Below, one piece after another: positions 1 through 11,244 of a DNA stretch of 64,000 nucleotides (its first letter is position 1; every line of letters starts with the position of its first letter). Position numbers and translations under genes: made by a program. The DNA comes from Ashinkailepas kermadecensis (lineage: Eukaryota > Arthropoda > Thecostraca > Neolepadidae). The notes below the pieces were generated by a model. It saw only the letters and a list, made by a program, of their open reading frames with translations, had not been told where the DNA came from and searched no databases. Location of the stretch: NCBI GenBank assembly GCA_034440615.1, contig JAOTOM010005055.1, positions 248,001-312,000 on the forward strand, written 5' to 3'.

Positions 1-402
1 AGTTCCCCGCAGCCAGGCATCTGGAGCCACCCGTGTCCATGGGCGCAGCATTTAGCATGTTTGGTATTTTCTGCAATCATTTATCGACACTCATCTTCAA
101 CCTTGCACTGCATCCTGTATGGTTTGCTGATGCCAAATGTTTCAGCGTGCATCTAAGCACCGTATTGAGACGGCGTCGTGACACGACTTTGACCCGCCTT
201 AGATTCAGTACGGTAGCAGACTGGAACCCGCAAGTTTTTGGACACAATGTGAACAATCCACGTATGGAAAGGTACCCACATGTTTCGAGGCGACATCTTC
301 AGCGATTTTGTAGGTACCCCATAAATATCGTGGGCAGATCTACGCAGTGCCAGATATAAATGTTTCGTGCGTCATGGTAAGACCTTTAATGACCTACCTT
401 AG
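1..402. other. No supported gene
   Basis: A short open frame at 33-359 on the plus strand has no recognisable motif and biased composition. I see no repeat or mobile-element signature here. Confidence 0.4.
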
Positions 403-932
403 ATGGAAGTCATGTTGGGAGCAACAAACATTCCTGCCGCAAGACAGAGTTTCGATATCGCGTCATGTCTCGCGGTGGAAGACTACTGGCAACTCCGCGT
501 ACCGGAGATCGAGGAAATGCTCTGCTCTGATGATGCTGGCGCCGTCGATAACGGCACCAGCACTAGCTGCGGCGACACGGGCTCCGGCACTGGCAGCATC
601 AGCGACAGGGCCCAGGGCACCGGCATTGGCGACAACACCGCAGGATCGGCACCGGCGACATCATCGCCACGGCTACGGCAGCCGGTTCGGAGCCGCCAGC
701 GAAAAGAATCCGCCTCGGCCACAGTAGGTCCTCCGACACGGAAGCTCTCATGGAAAAGCCGGATGAGTATTTGTCCGAAACGGAGCGAACCGACGTTCTC
801 GGCATGCTCCGGATGAAGGGCCTTAAGGCCAACCTGCGCATTCTGGAGGAAGCGTCAACTGCGGCGGAGGCTGTGGTCGCTGGGGTAGATATCATTCACC
901 GAGTGCGAGATGTAGCTGGTGCATGCTTGTGA
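403..932 (+). pseudogene. Unrecognised coding-like remnant split over two frames
   Basis: Two overlapping frames both look protein-like in different halves. From the ATG at 403 the first frame reads an acidic segment (VEDYWQLRVPEIEEML) and then a Gly/Thr/Ser/Ala-rich stretch. From about 650 the third frame (open from 567) takes over with a basic, nuclear-localisation-like run (PPAKRIRLGHSRSS) and an amphipathic Leu/Glu/Ala-rich C-terminus ending at 932 (LRILEEASTAAEAVVAG). The handover lies between about 567 and 720, so a frameshift or a missed intron is needed to join them. I do not recognise the family. It could be an ORF1-type protein of a retroelement, a decayed host gene or chance. No splice sites convince me. 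Confidence 0.2.
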
Positions 933-1631
933 TTTTGGAAATGCTTATTTGTTGATGTATATTTTTGGAAGTTTGTAATATATTTTGGTGTTGTGAATAT
1001 TCTGGTTTCATTGCTGATGGTCTGTATAAACGCTTGCCTTGAACCCGGGCAAGTTTCATACCACGCTATATTTCTTGGCGTGTGTGATAATAAGGTTCAG
1101 ACATCGTCCAAGCAACCAGCAAGTGCTGAACCAACCAACTAAAACAACCACAAACCAGCTAGAAACAACCGACTACTGCTGGTCGGCAAAGTCGTGTACC
1201 ATTTGTTCCCGCCAACCCTGCCCAGCTCTGCGCTGTGCGGCCTCGGCGGCGCGTCCATGTGCTGGCACTGCCACCTCCGGGGACTCTATGGCTGCTGGCT
1301 CCTGGATGTCCTGCCGCCTGCGTCACATCTCCACCTTCTCTCAGCCAGACACCATCGTCCCCGTGCATAGTGCACAAGTTGTGCACGATGAAACTACATA
1401 GAATGATGGCCAAAAGCGCTGTGCCACCACCGGCGTCGCCACCGCTGGGGCCCTTGGGTCCGGATCCCACCTGAATTTTGGCTTGAGTTCGCTTGCAGTG
1501 CTTTTTGTTTTGTAGGCATGCAAGATGCACGATGGCAGCCATGAGTGTTCTTAGCATTTGTGCGGTGGTAAAAAGAATGGTCACACGCGAACAAGGGTGT
1601 ACGTGTTTTATTATTGGATATACACACGCAC

Positions 1632-1639
1632 ATATATAT

Positions 1640-1684
<45 letters not shown>

Positions 1685-1711
1685 TGATATATATATACAC
1701 GCACGCACGTC

Positions 1712-1773
<62 letters not shown>
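1632..1773. repeat. Compound (TA)n-(CA)n microsatellite
   Basis: (TA)n with minor interruptions at 1632-1697, then a short acgcacgcacg linker, then about 30 units of pure (CA)n at 1714-1773. Open frames of IYIYI or TH/CV dipeptides across it are artefacts. Confidence 0.97.
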
Positions 1774-1774
<1 letters not shown>

Positions 1775-1779
1775 CTTGT

Positions 1780-2285
1780 TAAGGCTGACGATTTGAGCAT
1801 CACGTGTTTGACAATATATTACAGAGTAAGTCGTCTGTACTAGCCTCTACTTGGTACCGCTTGATACCTCAGTATGACTAACGATGTTATGGACCCTGCA
1901 TGGCCCCTGCAGTCCATGCGCCCCTGAGCCCAAATAACTAACTTGCTAAGGCTTACCGCATATCTAGCATTTATTGCTTTCTTTTGCGTTCTTTCAAGTT
2001 CCTTGCTGTCCGTCTTCCTTATTCGTTTAGTTGGTAGGTCAGATCACCGATTACAGTCATTTGTTGCGCAACATTTCGTCCTAACGTAAGACATTTCGAA
2101 GCTTTCAATAACAAAGGTAGCGATATATAAAGTTACATCGTTCTTACTGCTTAGTATTCTACAGCATTTTCGTGCTACCTACGAAATTAACACCCATGGA
2201 AAGTACAAAACGAACGTCACAAAAAGACCAGCGCACTAAGCGTTTGGACGGAGGCCTGGAAGCTCATCACATGTGAGGATGCTCT
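1780..2285. other. No supported feature
   Basis: Mixed-composition DNA with short open frames only. Nothing recognised. Confidence 0.4.
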
Positions 2286-2290
2286 GACAA

Positions 2291-2485
2291 TCACGTTGTG
2301 TTCAAATTGAGGAGTCGTTTGTGGATGAGGATGGCTTCCGTGATGCGTATTCTCCTCTTGTCACTTATGTGTGCGATGATGTTTGTGTTCTGCATCAGCT
2401 CTTGTCTAGTGATGTGTCGGTGGTGTTTGTCCTGTGCATGCTGGTGTGGAGCTCCCGACTGCATGTGACTAACCCTTGGTTCCAA
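2291..2485 (-). mobile_element. Probable C-terminal tail of a Penelope-like element (GIY-YIG end)
   Basis: The minus-strand frame reads ITRQELMQNTNIIAHISDK followed by RRIRITEAILIHK and ends after LNLNTT. In GIY-YIG endonuclease regions of PLEs and related retroelements a similar tail occurs: a 'disdKRRLrilEAlyIh' type segment holding the conserved Glu, then a short 'p.iN' end. Here E of ITEAILIH would be that Glu. The GIY and YIG strands and all of the reverse transcriptase are missing, so this is a small severed 3' fragment. Sequence upstream on the minus strand (2490-2520) gives no further domain. The match is by memory of the family pattern only. Other PLE fragments lie at 23.3-26.3 and 37.1-37.7 kb. 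Confidence 0.4.
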
Positions 2486-2649
2486 AAGAACTAAACATAG
2501 CCATCTATTTCCATGTTTGGTTTTGGCCTGTAATGTCTCTCTTCATCCGACAATGAAGATTAGGTACATACCTGAAGTTTCTATATAGGCAACGTGATAG
2601 TCCAGGATAATGACCTCGCGTTCGCGTCACTCCAGTTGTAAAGGTCCAA

Positions 2650-2805
2650 AGTTCTCTGCACTATTTGTATTGTGCAGATGGATGAGTAAATAGACGGCAA
2701 AAGTCAGACTGCAGAAAGTACGTACATAAAAATGTTCCACGACAACGAACGACCGCGATATTACCTAGTGTTGAATTTTAAGGCCGAAATAAGTTATTAA
2801 TTTAG
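2650..2805 (+). repeat. Dispersed repeat X, copy 1 (inverted relative to copy 2 at 11.25-11.41 kb)
   Basis: Shares an ordered series of blocks with the reverse complement of 11245-11409: gttctctgcac, attgtgcag, cagact.cag, aatgttccac, a very similar gatatt.cctag.g stretch, then ttgaattttaaggccgaaat. Similarity stops near 2805, and on the other copy near 11245. It is not recognisably coding. Confidence 0.75.
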
Positions 2806-2809
2806 AACG

Positions 2810-3320
2810 CGCGACCGCCAGCGTTACAGACCCGCGTCGCTTGGTTGCTCAGATACTACTCTCTCGGGGGGGTCTGCATAAGCCGCTAACCCTCCGTGCA
2901 GCTAGCGGGTGACGAAAGTACACGTCACGTTTGTCGGGCGTCGGCCCGGCACAACCCCGAAAGCGCTGGCTCAGCTGCGGCTACGGCGCCGCTCGAGAAT
3001 TGGACTTTCGGCGGCGACAACGTTGGCCGCGGCCGTCGGAAGGACCGTTACGGCGCGCTTACGGAATACAGCATGTACAATTACGGGACAGCCAAAAGTG
3101 CAATTTTATAGAAACTCTGTTACAACACCCTCGCTGCTCGCCGCGGCTGATGCTTCTCGAAAATAAAATCAACTTCATCCATTTTTCCTTTACTGCCGCT
3201 GCTCTCCACCAAAATTCATACAACCTAGAATGTGTGTTATTACAAGCGGTATATTTACTACGTTTGTGGACATGCAACCTTTGTGAACTACAAACGGTGT
3301 AGTATCACATTTGTCCGTAG
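2810..3320. other. GC-richer segment without supported gene
   Basis: 2830-3060 is CpG-rich. Overlapping short frames (2896-3111, 2909-3166, 2931-3302) carry no recognisable motif. No repeat structure seen. Confidence 0.35.
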
Positions 3321-3321
3321 T

Positions 3322-3407
3322 TTGTGATTAACAAACGATGCACTTTTGACTTTGTTAGCTCAGCTTGTGATTAACAAACAATGCACTTTGGACTTTGTTA
3401 GCTCGTG
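3322..3407 (+). repeat. 43-bp tandem duplication
   Basis: Two imperfect copies in direct repeat, each beginning ttgtgattaacaaac and containing gactttgttagct. Spacing of the shared start is 43 bp (3323 and 3366). Each unit contains the small palindromic core gttaac-like 'attaac'. Confidence 0.85.
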
Positions 3408-3471
3408 ATGTTAGTGAAATGTCATCTTTACCGATAATAACACAAGTTGTGTATTCACACCCGACTTCGGT

Positions 3472-4266
3472 GTGTGTGACTACTACGTTTGTGACCCAGC
3501 TTGTGATTTTAGCGAAATTGGCCTCTGGACACGTTCCAGATACTATCAAGTTGTCTCCGCACATTTGAACAGGGAGAGGTGGAGACATCGTAAAAGCTTT
3601 TGGTTTATTTGTGATGAGGCCGGGCCCTCGCTGTACAGGAAAACACTTGGTATACGTGAATCGCATACGAATAGAAAATATCTGATCAAACTAATGTTTG
3701 GAAAATGGTTCCAATATCGTGCCTTTGTTACAAGAAATTTCAAGGTCAAGAATGTCACGTTCAACAATCTGAATGTATCGTGCCTACTGAACAGCATAAA
3801 AACAGATGGAACTGATGAAGGAAACACCTGGGAGGAAGACTCCACTAAATCGATGACGGCCGTCACTTCTGATATTTCGCGCATCGATAAACACAACATA
3901 GAAGATGCAGAAGAAGAGCATATAAGTGACAGCGTTGCTTCAGATTCAGCAAGTACGATGTGTGCTGTTCAGGACACTAATGCATCCATCCATCACCGAG
4001 CAGGTGTCGACGTCGACAATCTGCCCACGTCGTACGCCGCAGCTGCTAATACACCTCTACCACCTGGCCACCAGCCGACAAATACCGGCTGAAAGAGGAC
4101 TGTCCATAAGGCCAATGCAGACCAGAAAAGGACCACCACACAACAACTACAGCAGCGTCATGAAGGAAGGATGGATAACGACCAGGGGAATACTTGTCAG
4201 CCAAATACGGGTGGTGTCAGACAGATGTCTGGAGTAACCGACATAGGAAGGGATATGGTCTGCTGA
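3472..4266 (+). pseudogene. Unrecognised coding-like frame with an in-frame TGA, possible LINE ORF1
   Basis: A 206-residue frame from ATG 3472 ends at TGA 4090-4092. The same frame then stays open for a further 57 codons to TGA 4264-4266, with similar hydrophilic composition (QQLQQRHEGRMDNDQGN). Residues ~1-95 are basic and aromatic. Residues ~100-165 are acidic and Ser/Thr-rich (DGTDEGNTWEEDSTKS, EDAEEEHISDSVASDSAS). The C-terminal part is Pro/Thr/Gln-rich. I recognise no domain. About 230 bp downstream on the same strand is an endonuclease-like LINE fragment, so one reading is a decayed ORF1 of that element. The internal TGA then marks decay. Alternatives are a host exon or chance. Confidence 0.3.
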
Positions 4267-4479
4267 ATGTGGGCGGCAGTCGGACAAGTTCGTATATTTG
4301 TGTCTAGATTTCTAGCATCTAAGAGCTTCGAAAGTAAGATGTTATTTATAAGAATGACTTGCTAAAGAGGTGGTTGTTGACAGCTTAAAATCCACATATG
4401 CTACGCACAATTCGCTTCATGCTAGCTGTGTGTGCGTGAGAACCATGTAGCAATTATGCAACATGAATTGTGGCCTTAC

Positions 4480-4760
4480 AAACACTCGTCAATTGTTAGC
4501 GTAAGCCTATAGCACCTGAGAAGTAAGGCTCTAAACAAGGTGCGTATTTATACCTGCATTATGAGGAAACTCCTTCGTATTCCGGATGGCCTGATACTTC
4601 GTATGCACTTCATGCCATTATTCAGACTTCCGATATTATAGGTGTGCAGGAGACCAGGTAAGCCAAGCAGAAACTCATCTGCATTCATCAATTGCGCGAT
4701 GATATCCGTCGAGTATGATGTGACCCACGGGTTTGCGGGCAGGCTTACATGACGTCACCC
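4480..4760 (+). mobile_element. LINE endonuclease (EEP) N-terminal fragment
   Basis: Short frame-shifted stretches read LRSKALNKV then YALHAIIQTSDIIGVQETR followed by a stop and AKQKLICIHQL. 'DIIGVQET' matches the second conserved block of the apurinic-like endonuclease of non-LTR retrotransposons, where the Glu of QET is a catalytic residue, and the preceding 'sLrsKal' resembles the first block. Two stops and at least one frameshift occur within 250 bp, so it is dead. No RT was found downstream before the separate LINE at 5.6 kb. Confidence 0.4.
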
Positions 4761-4769
4761 GAAGGGGAG

Positions 4770-5210
4770 TTGATAACTTGCATTGGAAACCATTTAATTG
4801 GTCATCATATCACTTGGTTACATCAATTAAACAGTTCCAGCAGAAAATTTAGCTGGTTTTGTGCGAGAGCTTCCCTTGTATTTACGAAAAATAAATAAAT
4901 AAAGTGTATGTAGGTCATATCTATACCAAGATAACATGAATGGCTACATTGAAAACTCATGAGCCCGCGAAGCTCTAGCCCTCGCCTGACAATCCGGGAA
5001 ATTCACCTTTGCCGAGCCGTGGGAGGGGATGGCCCATTGCCGAAAGCCACACGATCTTCTGATCTACGGATGTTCGGAAAAAACAAAGGGTCGTTATGAA
5101 GCTCTGGCCTGTTTCACCAAGGAAAAAACGTCCTGCTTTTTTGCGTGATTTCAATCAAGTATGTTTCACCACGCGCAAGACGAAAAAATCGTGACGATGC
5201 ATTTTATATG
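4770..5210. other. No supported gene
   Basis: AT-rich sequence, including a short (aaat)n run at 4887-4902. Nothing else recognised. Confidence 0.4.
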
Positions 5211-5212
5211 CG

Positions 5213-5246
5213 GATTTAAATAAGAGTATAAATACTTATTTAAATC
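5213..5246. repeat. Small perfect inverted repeat (12-bp arms)
   Basis: gatttaaataag at 5213-5224 and its exact reverse complement at 5235-5246 around a 10-bp AT loop. Confidence 0.85.
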
Positions 5247-5350
5247 AGATTGCACCCAATGTACAGTCGTTCTGCTTCACCAAAGGAACATATTGGTGAA
5301 AGTAGCTCTCACATGACGGATTTAAATATAATACATATAAAAAATGCAAG

Positions 5351-5402
5351 TCCCGTGATGTATGCATGGTGTATGCATTTTCACGTGATGTATGCATGGT
5401 TT
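5351..5402 (+). repeat. Short duplicated motif
   Basis: cgtgatgtatgcatggt occurs twice about 30 bp apart with gtatgcatttt between. The motif contains the palindrome atgcat. Confidence 0.7.
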
Positions 5403-5679
5403 CCTTCACAAGTTTTTGTTTAACAGACACATTGCATTACTTGCCTGTGTTGCACCAACTTTGAGTTTATGGATAGTAAGTTCCATGGCTTTGTGAAATA
5501 AATTGTTGGTATCACTTCAACAATCATGTTAATATTCTCAACTAATCGCTAGGCATCTCCGGTCTAGCTATGTAGCCGTCCGAGTCAGGTGAGAGGGAAA
5601 ACAGGTACATTGCTGTAATACAATTATTGAACTATCTTGCTACATAGGCCGTACAACTAGGTTCTAACACCTACTTACT

Positions 5680-6000
5680 TTGGAAAATAGAACATTTAAC
5701 CCATTCTTGAATATAATCTCAGATGACCTTGCCCTTAGGCATTCTCATTTTGAACACGTTCGAGAGAATTGTAGTTTCTATGATGCTAAAGGTATCAGTA
5801 GAAAAGCTGAAATGGGCCCTGACTTAGGAAGAAACATAGATTTTCTCCATTTGAATGCAAGGTCCATAGTAAATAAACTTGATGAACCCAATATCTTCCT
5901 AAACCAGCTGAATGATAAATGGAGCCTTATATGTATTTCTGAAACCTGGCTATCAAAAGAAAATGAACATAAATTTAACTTAGATGATGAAGATTATTAA
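5680..6000 (+). pseudogene. LINE endonuclease, N-terminal half
   Basis: 106 codons ending at TAA 5998-6000 after FNLDDEDY. The frame continues past that stop (LFCKSREHKIGGGSAIY), so the stop is a lesion inside the domain. 'GGGSAIY' is the usual glycine-rich strand following the catalytic Glu block. Confidence 0.7.
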
Positions 6001-6171
6001 CTATTCTGCAAAAGCAGGGAACATAAAATTGGGGGAGGGTCTGCAATCTATTCCTTGAAATCACTAAAACCAAACAGAGGAAAGAAAAACATACTAAATC
6101 AATTTGAATTTGTTGCTGCTGAAGCTGAAGGTGTTTTTCTCCAAATATAATTGAGCAATAAATAAACTATT

Positions 6172-6471
6172 TTGATATGCCAGATCAAAACCATTGATCC
6201 ATCAAAACCATTGATATGCATGCACCTGGTCATCATGCACAATTATTGTCAGAATTTGAGGAGTGTAACAACAATAAACCACCTGAACATGCATTCATAC
6301 ATCATTGGAGATCTAGACACTGACCTATTCTCAATTTCAAATGACCACTTTGCTGACTCATTTTTCATGTCTATGTGCTCTCTTGGTTTTCTTCCTCTAA
6401 TATCAAAGGCGACTCGTGTATGTGATACATCATGCACGTTAATTGACAATATTTTCTGTAATGATGTATAA
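6172..6471 (+). pseudogene. LINE endonuclease, C-terminal half
   Basis: 99 codons. IIGDLDTDLF corresponds to the conserved GD(F/L)N block (here Asp replaces the usual Asn). The end SCTLIDNIFCND matches the Asp-containing S-x-IDHI/F block near the end of the domain; His is replaced by Asn, so the active site would be impaired. Confidence 0.65.
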
Positions 6472-7442
6472 AAAATATTACAGACTGGCATCATTAAACC
6501 TGCTTGCTCTGATCACTTCTTTATTATTACAACATCAGAATTTACAGTTCAAAAACCAATCATTGCAAAAAGAACAAGAACTACCTTTGAATTTCATAAA
6601 ATGGACAGTCTGAGGCACCATCTAACCAAAGAACTTGAAGGCATATTTGATGAAAATGATCCTGAAAAAGCATGTAGCAGTTTAATTAATACATAAAAAG
6701 TGGGATTTATAAATTTACATATATTCAAGTCTAATCAAGAAAAACAGCCACCATAAAACCATGGATTTCACCTGCAATATTATGCTCAATCAACCAAAAA
6801 CATATATTATTTGATCAAAAACCTACATATCGAACTGCTGAAAGCAAGACAAAATATAACAGGCTTAAAACACACTGATTACAATAATTAGAAAAGGAAA
6901 AATACTTCATTATGAGGTGGTATTTTACAAACATCAATATAATCCAAGAGAGATGGAAAATGCTTAACCAGATACTGAGGCAATATCCTTTCAAACATAA
7001 TATCCCTGAAAAAAAATGAACACAGATACAGACATCACTCTAGAAAATGATGCAGCTGAAGGATTCAATAAATACTTCACAGAAATTGCACCAAAATTGA
7101 GAGAACAGATTCCTCAAAGAAACACCAATGCTTTAGAATAAATGCATACCTACCCATATATATCAATGGTGCTATTAGCAGTAACAGAAAATAATTTATA
7201 TAGCGATTGCTTCTTTAAAAAAATGTTCGGTCAGGAATTGATGGAATAAATTATAGGATATTTAAACGATCATATAGGTCCATATTACCACACTTAACTC
7301 ATGTCATCAACCTATGCCTGAGTAGTGGGATCTTCCCCAAGCCATTCAAAATTGCTGTTGTAAAGCCCATCTACAAAAAAATGTGACCTAGATTCAGTAA
7401 CTACAGACCAATTAGTATTCTCCCATGTCAAAAATATTGGAT

Positions 7443-7467
7443 AGGATAGATAGATAGATAGATAAGA
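7443..7467 (+). repeat. (GATA)n tract inside the LINE
   Basis: Short run of about five GATA units interrupting the RT region just after the NYRPISILP block, a secondary expansion within the dead element. Confidence 0.9.
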
Positions 7468-8021
7468 TAATCTACAACCAACTCTTGGAGCATTTCACCC
7501 TACACAGCCTACTTTCTGATAAGCAATTTTGTTTAAAAAAGGGGAGGTCCACACATATGTACCATCTCTTAATACAGAGCCCGATCACTAAAGGATTTTA
7601 AAATAATTAATATGTTGTCCAAATTTACCTGGATTTGAGAAAGGCGTTTGATACTGTTCATAAATAAATATGTGCAAAAATGGGAAAAATATGGTGTGAA
7701 AGGAAATGCAATCAAAATGACACAGTAATATTTATCAGGAAGAACACAAGCTACAATAAAAAAAACAGCACCTCTGCTTTCAGAAATATTAAATGGGTGT
7801 GCCACAAGGCTCAATGTTAGGATGCTTACTCTTTATAATATCTATAAATGACCTTGTAAATTTGCATGTAGAATGCGAGACATTTCTATATGCTGATGAT
7901 ACAGCCATTTTTCTCTTCAAAAGCACTCGATGTACAGAGCTTCATAACAAGACCACAAATTCCTTATATTAGGATATTAAATGGCATGCATTAACTGCAT
8001 CCGTTGGATACCAGGGGAGTA

Positions 8022-8205
8022 CACATGTGTATGTATGTGTTTGTGCAGGGGTGCTGGCATGTGAGTGTGTGGGTGGGTGTGTGTGCTTGGGTGCTGGCCT
8101 GCGAGTAGGTGTGTGTGTTCGTTAGTTAGTTATTGTGGTTTAGGGGTGCATCGACTGCACAGGTCTTATAGCGCCCAGTGGGTGTGTGTGTGCTTAACTA
8201 TATAT
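8022..8205 (+). repeat. GT-rich low-complexity tract
   Basis: Irregular gtgtg/gggtg-rich sequence. It marks the 3' truncation point of the preceding LINE. Confidence 0.8.
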
Positions 8206-8209
8206 ATAA

Positions 8210-9235
8210 AAGTTTATAAAAAAAACAACCATAGTTCCTCCCACACTCCACCCAGCAACAAGCCTATGCTTAGCTGGATGCAGTTGTGAGGAGAGCCAAC
8301 GTAAAAAAAGGATTTCAAATTAAGAGTGCTCACTACCATCTGGCCACAACCCAGCTACTAACATTATAGTTTAGACCTTAACTTCTTGTCGGGATGGATC
8401 TAGGGCCAGTTATACGCCTCCTTTGGGTATGACTATTCACAGCATTCTTTATTATTAATTTCATTGCTTTAATACCGGGTGCTTTGTATGCTTGTTTATT
8501 TGTTTTCCATCTCTTAGCTGAGAGTGCCGCGACTTTATTGTTTATTTTACGGTGTTAACGTAAGGTGCTTGCAGTCGTTGGATAAGGAGTCTGAGGAGTC
8601 CTGGTCACCTGATCTTGGGTGTCGGACCTTAAAAAAGGCTGCCATGGTATGACAGTTGCCTGGTGTGGGAACCATCACACAACGAGCTGGTCATGTATTG
8701 TTTTACTTGAGTGGAACAGTATAGCAGAGGAAGAGGTCTGGAATACAGACTAATTTTTCAAGGGATGCCATCTCCTAAGTAGCTGTATTGATGTTGAAGC
8801 CAAATGTACTTACATGCTATATTTGTTGGTTGAGGCCAGTGTACTATGGAATTGTAAGCCACTTCTGACATTTCTAAAACAATACTGTGTTATGTCAACA
8901 GGTGTTGCTTTAGGCGTGTGCTGGTACATGCGAAGGTGGTAAATCAGCTTACATGGATTTGCGAACTTTGTCAAGCTTTTACTGATCCATTTCACTCTTC
9001 TCAAATCCTTCGCCATTTATATCCAATTATCCAACCTGATCACCACTGCCGTGGGCCGACCTCAACTCTCCGAAAGTGAACGGTATAGTTTGTTCCTATC
9101 GAAATCATGGGCAGGATTATCTATATTCAGAAATCGACCAAGTTATCCTGTACTGCATGCCACTTATTTGTGCGCAGCAGTAACATACATACTTCAATTT
9201 GATTGGGAATATGGACACGGGTAGTGTCAGCGACC
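8210..9235. other. No supported gene
   Basis: Unremarkable sequence with only short open frames. No repeat or element recognised. Confidence 0.4.
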
Positions 9236-9282
9236 ATGATTATCCAAGACATGGAAGTTGATGAGTGCGACTTGATGGGATT

Positions 9283-9360
9283 CGTAGCGTATCGGGATTA
9301 GTATTCGTAGCGCGATATCGTAGCGTATCGGGATTCGTATTCGTAGCGCGATATCGTAGC
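9283..9360. repeat. 36-bp tandem duplication
   Basis: Two copies (starts 9283 and 9319) differing at one base, each with cgtagcgtatcggg and cgtagcgcgatat, plus a partial third start at 9355. Confidence 0.9.
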
Positions 9361-9659
9361 AGCTCGAGGCAGCCATGCATAATATGGAAGTAGCAATTTG
9401 GGAGATATCTAGCAGTGGAGCAGGTAATGTGGGTAAAGCGACGAGGAGTAGCGACCGCCAGACGGGGGTGAGCGGCTGTCTGTGCGACGACCTTAACGTG
9501 ACTGACGAAGACATAGGTGTCCAGATCACTGGATTCCGCCGTATTTGGAGATTTAAAAAATGCAACCATGCTGTCGTGCATCTGTACGAGCAAGACCATC
9601 GGCTTGAAATTCTACTCTAAAAAAATTGCAAAAGAGGACGGGTTGGCCTGGATGGAGGC

Positions 9660-10350
9660 GTAAGAGGAGTTGCAGCAAGTGATCGGGCTGCTCCAGGGAT
9701 CTGCCCTGGGAAACGCCATTTGCAAGGTGCAGCGACACAGCTCGATGAGATGGCTCTCGGCAACGCCTTGTAGAGACGCGATGCGTGGAGTACCTCGTCA
9801 GTGCAGTGGAAAGGGTACTTCACAATCTTGCCGTATTGATCGGTGCTGCAGGCGACTTCACCGCCAGTGACAACGCCCTGAGCGGAGGTGCCCGGGAAGT
9901 ACTGCGCACTCAAGATAGTGCGGCTTTCATTACAAACTCATTGACGCAATGACGCCGGCCGTAGCCCTAAGGTAGGACAGTCGGCTATCTCACGCAGTCT
10001 TCCAGGACGCACGTGAGGTCGACTCACACCTGGCGAGGCTGGGACGCACCGCCGATGGTACGTTCTGGGGTGCAGTGGCGAAGGAGTGTCCCGGGGTCGC
10101 GGCTGGCATTTTCAAAGACGCAGCATTCGGTGTGACAGAGCGTTATGGTCTGAGGCCCGACAGTGACACAAGCAGCTCAGACGTGATGACAGAGACGCTC
10201 CAGCGGCGCCGCGACGTGGTGAACGCTGTCCTAAGGCTGGCTCCCAGACACCTGGGAATGATTGGCGTGGAACGGCTTATCACCGAGACGTTTGACATGA
10301 AAGGGTTTCCTCGGAGGACGATGACCGCGACTACGGACAGGCTCAGCTGA
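9660..10350 (+). pseudogene. Unrecognised frame-shifted coding remnant
   Basis: Three consecutive stretches in different frames look like one protein. About 9660-9765 reads AATQLDEMALGNAL. 9749-9951 reads VEYLVSAVERVLHNLAVLIG then SDNALSGGAREVLRTQDSAA and stops at TGA. 9976-10350 reads DSRLSHAVFQDAREV through GTFWGAVAKECPGVAAGIF and RRRDVVNAVLRLAPRHLG to TGA. The composition is balanced and helix-like, unlike surrounding non-coding frames, so a decayed gene is plausible. At least two frameshifts separate the parts unless short introns exist, and I see no good splice sites. I do not recognise a family. It might be an ORF1 or structural protein of a mobile element. Confidence 0.3.
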
Positions 10351-10359
10351 CTGACTTAA

Positions 10360-11240
10360 ACGCTTGACAATGACGTCGGACCAATGACGATCCCCGCAGT
10401 GATGCATGCAAAGGTGCAGACTGCCTCTGCTTGCCGAAGCAGTATCAGCTATTAACACGTGGATCGAAATGTTCCGACCGAAAATGTACGTCGGAAGTTT
10501 TTGACGCGTGTCGGCGCTCACCTGGCGTCTATTGAGCCGTAAATGACTCCACGTGAAACCCGCAGTGTTTCCTACCCGGTGATGATGGTTTCGCTGCGAT
10601 CGGGCCAGTACGTAGCACGCGAGGGGCGATTGAGTGACGGGAGAGCGGGTTGACGCCGTTTCGACCGGCTCTCATAGGAATAACATGGGAAATTGTCATT
10701 TGTAGCGTCGGTTTTTACCAATAGCGGTACGCAGGACGGCTCGGGGCGGTTTGTATGCAGCATAGCTCGGCAACCACTGGGCGGAACGCCATAAAACAAA
10801 AACCCCTATGTAGCCAGGACGATGGCAAAGCTAAACAGTGCATACAAAGTTGCTGCACGTGGCACGTGCACCCTGTGGAGCTGTGTAAATTAAAAGCAGC
10901 AGTTTTCAGCGTTTTTTTTCACGATTGTGTGGTGCTTGAAATCGGTGGAAATTGAATGCAACGCCGTTGCTTCTATTACTCGAATCTCTGTATCGACTAC
11001 AAACTTCACGTTGACCATCGACACCTGTCGTGTAACGGTAGTGAGTTATTGCGACACGATTAGGTACATGTGATCGGTAAAACGGCTCTGATCCCAATTC
11101 ATTAACATCCCTATCACAGATCATTTTCTGGTCAAAAGTGCTATGTCCAGATAGCCCTCAGTGTTCTGACGCTCACGGTATCTTTATATTTTCTCTGCGA
11201 GAAGTAGTTTGATTGTAATGGGCCATTGCGTATTCCTAAA
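10360..11240. other. No supported gene
   Basis: CpG-moderate sequence with short frames on both strands. No motif or repeat recognised. Confidence 0.35.
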
Positions 11241-11244
11241 AGGC

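Larger units (their letters stand above)
5600..7990 (+). mobile_element. Decayed CR1/Jockey-group LINE (endonuclease plus RT)
   Basis: AT-rich remnant with domains in the expected order. The endonuclease begins near 5840 with FLHLNARSIVNKLDE and SLICISETWL (catalytic Glu in SET), continues with frame changes to IIGDLDTDLF at about 6300, and ends with SCTLIDNIFCND near 6460. A linker of many short frames follows. RT blocks are readable from about 7240: IFPKPFKIAVVKPIYKK, then FSNYRPISILP near 7390, a short product-loop region near 7790 (VPQGSMLG-like) and YADDTAIF near 7890. Coding breaks at DIKWHALTASVG near 7990, just before a GT-rich tract, so the 3' end is lost. The catalytic YADD is intact but numerous stops show the copy is dead. 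Clade assignment is approximate. Confidence 0.8.

Noticed and set aside
1159..1803. 214-codon minus-strand frame
   Set aside because: Half of it is (TA)n and (CA)n translated as IYIY and CVCV; the rest has no motif.
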